Positions 57,915 through 64,000 of a stretch of DNA of 64,000 bases are shown piece by piece. Position numbers and translations under genes: made by a program. The notes beneath the pieces were generated by a model, which was not told the origin of the DNA, searched no databases, and saw nothing but the letters and a program-made list of their open reading frames with translations. The stretch is from Reticulitermes speratus (lineage: Eukaryota; Arthropoda; Insecta; Blattodea; Rhinotermitidae), in assembly GCA_021186555.1 (NCBI GenBank), contig JAJKFL010000008.1, positions 19,275,936 to 19,339,935 of the forward strand. Reading direction: 5' to 3'. Position 1 is the first letter of the stretch; each line of letters opens with the position of its first letter.

Positions 57915-58212
57915 GGGGTACGCCGTAGCGAAGTTGGTTGAGGCACTGCGCTACAAACCACAAGGTCGCGGGTTCTATTCCCGATGGGAGTCATTGGGAT
58001 TCTTTATTGACTTAATCCTTCCGGGCGCACTATGGCTCTGGGGTCGACTCAGCCTAAGTACCAGGGTTATCTCCTGGGGGGTAAAGGAGGCCGGTGCTAG
58101 GGCTGACAAACGTACCACCTTGATGTGCCAATTGTCTAGAAATTCTGGGAACCGCAACTTCTTGGAGCATTAAGGGCCTGTTCATGCCTGTAATGGGTAG
58201 ATTTACCTTTTT
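57915..58212 (+). repeat. SINE family D, full-length
   Basis: ggggtacgccgtagcgaagt, gaggcactgcgctacaaacc, B-box cgggttctattcccg, complete family-D body. A perfect 12-bp duplication acagatatgaaa lies at 57903 and 58213. Confidence 0.93.
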
Positions 58213-58679
58213 ACAGATATGAAAAATTACAAGTTATATGCTTAAAAAGGTACGCAAACGAGACCAGAATCATAATACATAATAAACAATGACAGTCCAA
58301 CATCTTTAATCCTGGACCACATAAACACCACATCTAAAGTTCGACAACCACAGAAAAATTTTATTCTGTGAGGCCATGTAAGGCTGTATGAATGTATGAT
58401 TATGTAAGGATTTTTACACGAATCCTGGAAGCTTTGGCACGGATATCTTTTGTAGATTTTGAAATTATGATGCTGCGACAAATTATAGTGGAAATCCCCA
58501 AAAGGAAATTTCGCGAAAATCAATCAGTGCGTTCGGAGTTGCCCGTATACACGCGGTCGACAGACGAATATTAAAAGATAAGAACTGCTGTTCGCGTAGG
58601 AGCGCTTCTAAAAATTGCTGCCAGGCCCTTAGAACTGTAATGTGTAAAAGTTCTCATTACTAAAAAAAGGTTTACCGCT

Positions 58680-59190
58680 TATTTTAAAAGTGAAACTTGG
58701 TCTCTCACACTGAGGGAGGAACATAGGCTGAGGGTGTTCGAGATATGGTGCTGAGGAGGATATTTGGGCCTAAGAGGGACGAGATAACGGGGGAGTGGAG
58801 AAGATTACATAACGAGGAACTTAATGATCTGTACTCATCACCAATATTATTCGGGTGATCAAATCAAGAAGAATGAGGTGGATGGGGCATGTAGCATGTA
58901 TGGCGGAGGGGAGAGGTGCATACAGGATTTTGGTGGGGAGACCTGAGGGAAGAGACCACTTGGAAAACCCAGGCGTAGATGAGAGAATAATATTAAAATG
59001 AATCTTCAAGAAGTGGGATGGGGGGGCATGGACTGGATTGATATGGCTCAGGATAGGGACAGGTGGCGGGCTCTTGTGAGCGCGGTAATCAACCTTCTGG
59101 TTCCATAAGACGCGGGGAATTTCTTGACTAGCTGACGACCGGTTGGCTTCTCAAGAAGATTCTGCTCCAAGGAGTTAGTTAGCAGCATAT
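58680..59190 (+). mobile_element. RTE-like LINE 3' end, best + strand copy
   Basis: Reads (with a few frameshifts) [117 protein letters not shown] then stop, and a 3' UTR ending gttagttagc. The coding part matches the C terminus of insect RTE-type polyproteins. 5'-truncated. Confidence 0.8.
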
Positions 59191-59401
59191 TTTAAAAACG
59201 GCCCTGAAAACTGCTATGGGAGAAAGAGGCAAAACCGCAAATTCGGTGAAGAAAAGCTAATAGAGGGATCATGTTAGTCCGATGCATAATTTAATGTGCA
59301 TTATAATTTCTGCTGTAACTCGAGTAGCAATATTCCGCTGTACGTTATTTTTCTCAAAAAATTATCGCTAGGTAACCTAAAAGTCGGCATTGAATTGTTT
59401 A

Positions 59402-59657
59402 TTTTTTCCATGGCGCAACAGTCCCTAGTGGTCCAGAGCCTCCTCATTATCGAGGCTTCACGATCACACTCAGACACACCACACTCGGTAGGAATCCTCT
59501 GGACGAGTGATCAGCCCGTCGCAGAGACCTCTACCTGACAACACACAACATTCACAAGAGGCAGACATCCATGCCACCGGCGGGATTCAAACCAGCAATC
59601 CTAGCAAGCGTAAGGCTGCAAACCCACGCCTTAGACCGCGCGGTCACTGGGATAGGC
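59402..59657 (-). repeat. SINE family A, full-length
   Basis: The reverse strand has cctatcccagtgaccgcgcg, gtctaaggcgtgggtttgca, B-box-like tttgaatcccgc and a complete body; A-tail seen as T6 at the left. Confidence 0.88.
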
Positions 59658-60039
59658 AGTGTTATCCTATGATAGTTAAAAAATATTATTTGGAATGAAG
59701 GTATTTTCTTGCAGAAACTTCGGAATTCAACAAGGAACTTTAAACCTCATGCCAAGGTTCAATTAAGTTGCTCCCCAAGTGCAAGTCACAGGTATTATCT
59801 CTCGATATAACCCCCAAGAACACGATCAGTTGTGAGCCTTACGTGCCGCCACTGAAAATTAATTGTACAGAAATAGGACTGCCGTGCTTCAAGGCTAGAT
59901 TGGGCACACAATGTCCGTCGTTGGGCTCTAAACGTCGTACCATGGGCGTCGCGGCGCCTTTAACGGATTGAATGCGTCTACCACACTACAGTTTGACTTC
60001 GAAAGCATGAGCTTTTATACTAACTCCAAATAACTCCAT

Positions 60040-60540
60040 GGATCAGAGTCCTTCTTGAGAAGCTAACAGGTCCTCAACTAGTCAAGAAATTTCTCGCATT
60101 TTATAGAACCCGAAAATTCATTAGTGCATTCAAAAGAGCCCTCCACCTGTCCCTATTCTAAGCCAGATCAATCCAGTCCATGTCCCCCATCCCACTTCTT
60201 GAAGATCCATTTTAATATTATTCTTCCACCTATGCCTGGGTTTTCCAATTAGTCTCTTCCCTCAGGTCTCCCTACCAAAATCTTGTATGCATCCCTCCTG
60301 TCTCCCATAAGCGCTACATGCCCCGCCCACCTCATTCTTCTTGATTTGATCACCCGAATAGTACAGATTATTAAGTTCCTAGTTATTTAGTCTTCTCCAC
60401 TCCCCCGTTACCTCATCCCTCTTAGGCCCAAATATCCTGCTCAGCACCATATTCTCGAACAGCCTCAGCCTATGTTCCTCCCTCAACGTGAGCGACCAAG
60501 TTTCACACCCATAAAAATCAAGAGGCAAAATTATGAACGT
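60040..60540 (-). mobile_element. RTE-like LINE 3' end
   Basis: The reverse strand reads FIILPLDFYGCETWSLTLRE, EHRLRLFENMVLSRIFGPKR, DEVTGEWRRLNN, then a broken downstream part to the tail at about 60040. Colinear with the copy at 30600-31240. Confidence 0.78.
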
Positions 60541-60981
60541 TATACGAAGTGCATAAAGTAAACACTTACAGCTGTACAAAACATGTTCAGATTTTAACAC
60601 CCTCTATAATCCAGCTACTACGGGTGAAAAATGTGACGACGCTCGCTGCTCTCACCAGCTGCTTCTGTCAGCTCATAACGGAAATATTAATGGCGACAGT
60701 TTATGGAATATACAGCGTGTTCCTAAGGAAGACATGCCCTAGTCTCGCATGGAGGATACTTGCAAATCAACGAACGCTATATACCTACTGTAACCACTGC
60801 AACAGCTGAACCAAATGTGACGCTCACACAAGCAAAGAAAGCGTCGAGTTTTCTACAGTTCAGTAGATTGAGTCGTACAATATATGTTGACAGAACAATG
60901 GGAAATTTGGTCGCATGCTCAGTATTTCAGCTGCTGTGGATGATTGGTGTCCCAGTCAATTTACATGTCTACGTCCATATA

Positions 60982-61108
60982 TATATATTTTTTTCCTCTG
61001 TGGCGCTTCGATCCGTATTCGGGTCATGGCCACCCCTAACGAGGCTTCGCGATCACACTAATTTTAGACACACCACACTCGGTAGGACTCCTCGGGACGA
61101 GTGTCGAC
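60982..61108 (-). repeat. SINE family A, 5'-truncated
   Basis: Only the 3' half (ctaccgagtgtggtgtgtc, gtgtgatcgcgaagcctcg) plus tail remains. A perfect 15-bp duplication gtctacgtccatata lies at 60967-60981 and 61109-61123, so truncation happened at insertion. Confidence 0.92.
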
Positions 61109-61123
61109 GTCTACGTCCATATA

Positions 61124-62595
61124 GTGAATATATTTCGCCTCTGGAATATACGAGGTAAAAGCTTTCATAAAAGTTTTTTCCGAAATAATGTGACAGTTTT
61201 GTATTTTAAGTAAGTAAATTATTATGGCGATATTTATTTATAAGCCTAATAACATGCTGTAAAACTGTCTTTAAACAATTCAACGGGAGATCTATTATAT
61301 ACGAAAGTCTGTACACGTCGAGGCTGTTTGACAGTTAAGGCCACTTATCGGACACTGACATTCTGCTACAGGTGAATGTATGTACACGTTATAGCTTTAT
61401 GAAAATAAACGCCATCTGTCAGACACTGAGAGTAATTACCTCGTATTTGAATGAATAAATACACACTTAATCACCCATAAAATCTTTTATTGTGTGTATT
61501 TACACGTACAATTGTGTATTCTCTTGCACTGCGGAAGTGTTTGTGTGTGGATATTTGGTTTTGCCCCTTTTAACAGACGTATTTAAATTTTCTCTAATGT
61601 CAATATCCATAATCATCTTCCTCTTCTTCTTTTCTTCTTCTTAGTCCGACATCTTTCTACCTATTCATTGTAAGTGTAGAGGGTTATTGTTGCATCTGAT
61701 CACACTTAAGGACACATACACACTTGGTAGGACTTCTCTGGTCGAGGACTCTGCTCGTCTCAGAGGCCCAATACCCATTATCAAATACCCAAAATATTGG
61801 TCCCTACCAAGCTTGCTGTTTTCTAAACACTTTAACATATAACTGGTCTTGGTTTCCTTCGAAGAAGGATAAGACCCAAGAAATTGAAACCAATTATTAA
61901 ACACTGGCAGAAACATCCAGAAAAAAATTTCAAGAGCTTATTTTGTGTTTTCGTCTTCAATTTCTAAAATTAAATTCCACTTCTATAAAATACGGAAGAA
62001 ACTGAATTTATTATACAACATGATCTTCATTCCTCTTTTGAGAGTGAAGAATGCTTGAATGAAGCATATTGTATGATTTCTGCCCTTTGTTATTTTGTTT
62101 TCCCAGTCCGCCGTCATTAATTTCATCATGAAAACAGATGTGCACTTAGAGGAAATTAATGGGGATCAGTGAAAGCGGATAGCGACGTAACGTTACTAAA
62201 TGCTCGAGAGTAGTATTCTCATAGCAGATTCATACCGATTGTGTTTGTTAGGCGAGTTCGAAAAGCTGCTGCATAAAGTGACGGCCTCGGCATGTCTGTC
62301 CGCGCGTCTCTCTAAAGTCTGCGTGAAAAGGCGCCACTCCCGCCACACGAATTATCGTGACATTTTAAATCAAATTTACGGACACATTCCGATTTTGTTT
62401 AAAATCCGACAACAGTAATAGGCACTTCACATGAGTATTTACGTACGTTCATGATATCTCACTGTGATCGATCGTTATGATTGAAACACTCCGCATTCTC
62501 TCTAAGGTACGAGCTCATACCGAATAAAATACGACAATCGCGATATGAGAAATATATCTCGCTGCGTGATTTCAGACTTCTGCCGCAATGGATAT
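61124..62595. other. No gene recognised
   Basis: Non-coding. A fragment at about 61680-61770 (gatcacacttaaggacacat, ggtaggacttctctggtcga) resembles the family-A SINE body on the reverse strand, strongly diverged. Confidence 0.4.
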
Positions 62596-62812
62596 GATAA
62601 CTGCGCTCTTCTGGAATATTTCGCAGCGTAGAGTGGTAATTCTGTACCGACGTTTCGGGACAACCTATCGGTCACATCTTCAAGGGTCAAGAAGTCCCTT
62701 CTTGACTTCTTGACTCTTAAAGATGAGACCGATAGGTTGTACCGAAACGTCGGTACAGAATCACCACTGTACGCTGCGTAATATCACAGAAGAGAGCAGT
62801 TATCAATATATC
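62596..62812. repeat. 217-bp palindrome of the GAAACGTCGG module
   Basis: ataactgcgctcttctgg faces agaagagagcagttat at the outer ends. The inner arms gtaccgacgtttcgggacaa and ttgtaccgaaacgtcggtac pair, and the centre is aagaagtcccttcttgact. Each arm carries an AAGATG...GAAACGTCGGTA unit with box positions degenerate. Confidence 0.9.
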
Positions 62813-63044
62813 TCGCCGTTTATGAGATATCGATTGTAAATATATTGTTAAGATACTGAAAAAACTTACAGCGTGTTTGTAGAACGTAGAGAGGCACATT
62901 TCAAACACCTGCAACTTCAGTCAGTGTCTTTTCTTAAAAACAGTCACAAACAAAATCTAAGCACAATAACAGAACGAAGGCGGCCCAAATGGTGCACTCT
63001 GCGGACATATCCTAAGTTTTCAAGCTTCCTGTGTTGTTGTGCCG

Positions 63045-63165
63045 TGCTCGTTAGATTGCTTGACTCTGAAGTTGGAGGCATTACGGTCCTTCGAAACGTC
63101 GGCAAATGTTTAACGGTCGACACAGCGTAACGTCCCAAAAGACTGGAATTTTCAGCAACACCGCC
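63045..63165 (+). repeat. GAAACGTCGG module, single copy
   Basis: gattgcttgactctgaagtt, ggtccttcgaaacgtcggc, 'cgtcccaaaagactggaatt', ttcagcaacaccgcc. Colinear with 30425-30555. Confidence 0.7.
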
Positions 63166-63703
63166 TTTTGAATCAAATCTCGAATTTCATAGCTTGTTTT
63201 AATTTATCACAGTACATAGACTGTTTCTTTTATACTAATCTACCTCTGTTTTGGCTTGAAAAGAAATATTCAATCTTCTGATTTTACGCAGAGTGAAAGA
63301 ACAAACACACTGATTGCCTATTCCATAAATGGGACTCACTGGCGCCATTTCTCAGCTTGATAGTTTCTGTTACTGAGAACCGTGCAGGTGGCTTTGGGAA
63401 TGAAACAGCTTACGCAATGACACTAACATGCTTTGCAGACATTATGTAATGCTTTCTCAGAATATATCCCATGAAATCAAATTTCTCTTATATTATTTCC
63501 ATTATCATTAACCTTGACCTCACCAAGAAAAATGAGATGCAGATACTGTTTCTACAAGCTGTTCACATCATTTCTCAAGCGAGAAAGTTGCAGGAGCAGT
63601 CGTACGTCTAGCTTGTACTCTGCAGAGATTCCGATCGACTATTGGACCGAACACCTCGTAGCTTGACCGAGGTTTGTTGTTGTCGTCCTCAGTAATTCCA
63701 GAT
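63166..63703. other. No gene recognised
   Basis: Non-coding, no recognised repeat. Confidence 0.4.
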
Positions 63704-63953
63704 GTATGCCATGCGGTCTAAAGCGTAGGTCTGCGGCCGCTCGCTTGCTGGGATTGTGGGTTCGAATCTCGCCGGGTGCTTGGAGGTCTCTTTCTTGTGA
63801 GTGTTTTGTGTTGTCAGGTTGAGGTCTCTGCGACGGGCTGATTACTCCTCAGAGTAGTCCTACCGGGTGTGTGTGTGTGTGTAGTTGTGTGTGATCTAGA
63901 AAACTCAAAAAAGAGGCGGCCTAGACCCTATTTGGGCTGCTGAGCCACAAAAA
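63704..63953 (+). repeat. SINE family A
   Basis: atgcggtctaaagcgtaggt, B-box gggttcgaatctcg, body cttgtgagtgttttgtgttg, gaggtctctgcgacgggct, end ggctgctgagccac then A7. A gt dinucleotide run lies inside at about 63869-63882. Confidence 0.88.
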
Positions 63954-64000
63954 AATCCAAGCGAATGTTAGGTGAATTCCTTATGAGCTGCGATCACTTT

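Noticed and set aside
62717..62914. Reverse frame with RTVVILYRRFGTTYRSHL as coding sequence
   Set aside because: The peptide is a translation of the palindromic GAAACGTCGG module; the same wording arises opposite other copies (43351-43569).

Overview
This is nuclear DNA of an animal, most likely a large-genome insect, with cockroach or termite (Blattodea) as the best inference. It has sparse, short, intron-split exons with GT-AG borders, no bacterial-style gene packing, AT-rich introns, and dense tRNA-derived SINEs, non-LTR LINE 3' ends and Penelope-like remnants. The species call rests on the style of the repeats and was not checked by any search.

Host genes. At about 1.8-2.45 kb on the + strand are two exons of guanylate kinase (GUK1 type). 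They carry the GMP-kinase lid region and the C-terminal part; the P-loop exons lie outside the window. At about 13.5-27.1 kb on the - strand is a multi-exon extracellular gene. Reading 5' to 3' it has two tentative N-terminal exons (one a basic linker), a HYR-like domain split over two exons, two six-cysteine sushi/CCP domains, and two EGF-like domains. The intron phases join through all eight proposed exons (2,1,0,1,1,1,1), which is the main support for the weaker 5' exons. The two genes are convergent. I did not find the first exon of the - strand gene, its signal peptide or its 3' end.

Everything else is intron or intergenic DNA filled by repeats. Four tRNA-derived SINE families recur and are called A, B, C and D here; many copies have clear target-site duplications. 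There are several 3'-end fragments of an RTE-like non-LTR retrotransposon, fragments of two other LINEs, two related Tigger/pogo-like deletion derivatives, one 80-bp mariner-like hairpin, and one Penelope-like reverse-transcriptase relic at the left edge. From 28 kb to 64 kb I see no convincing host gene.

The most unusual signal is a recurrent small module, CTGAnnAT - stem - GAAAC, that resembles a hammerhead ribozyme core. It occurs about a dozen times, often inside perfect or near-perfect head-to-head palindromes (25.7, 26.3, 31.4, 43.4, 46.0, 52.1 and 62.7 kb). A related palindromic insertion at 48.97-49.09 kb has a 15-bp target-site duplication, so palindromic units of this kind appear to be mobile. 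Hammerhead motifs are known from Penelope-like retroelements; the palindromic arrangement and the conserved extra nucleotide seen here deserve a check. A second oddity is a family-A SINE at 23.7-24.4 kb that contains a three-copy, about 141-bp internal tandem array.
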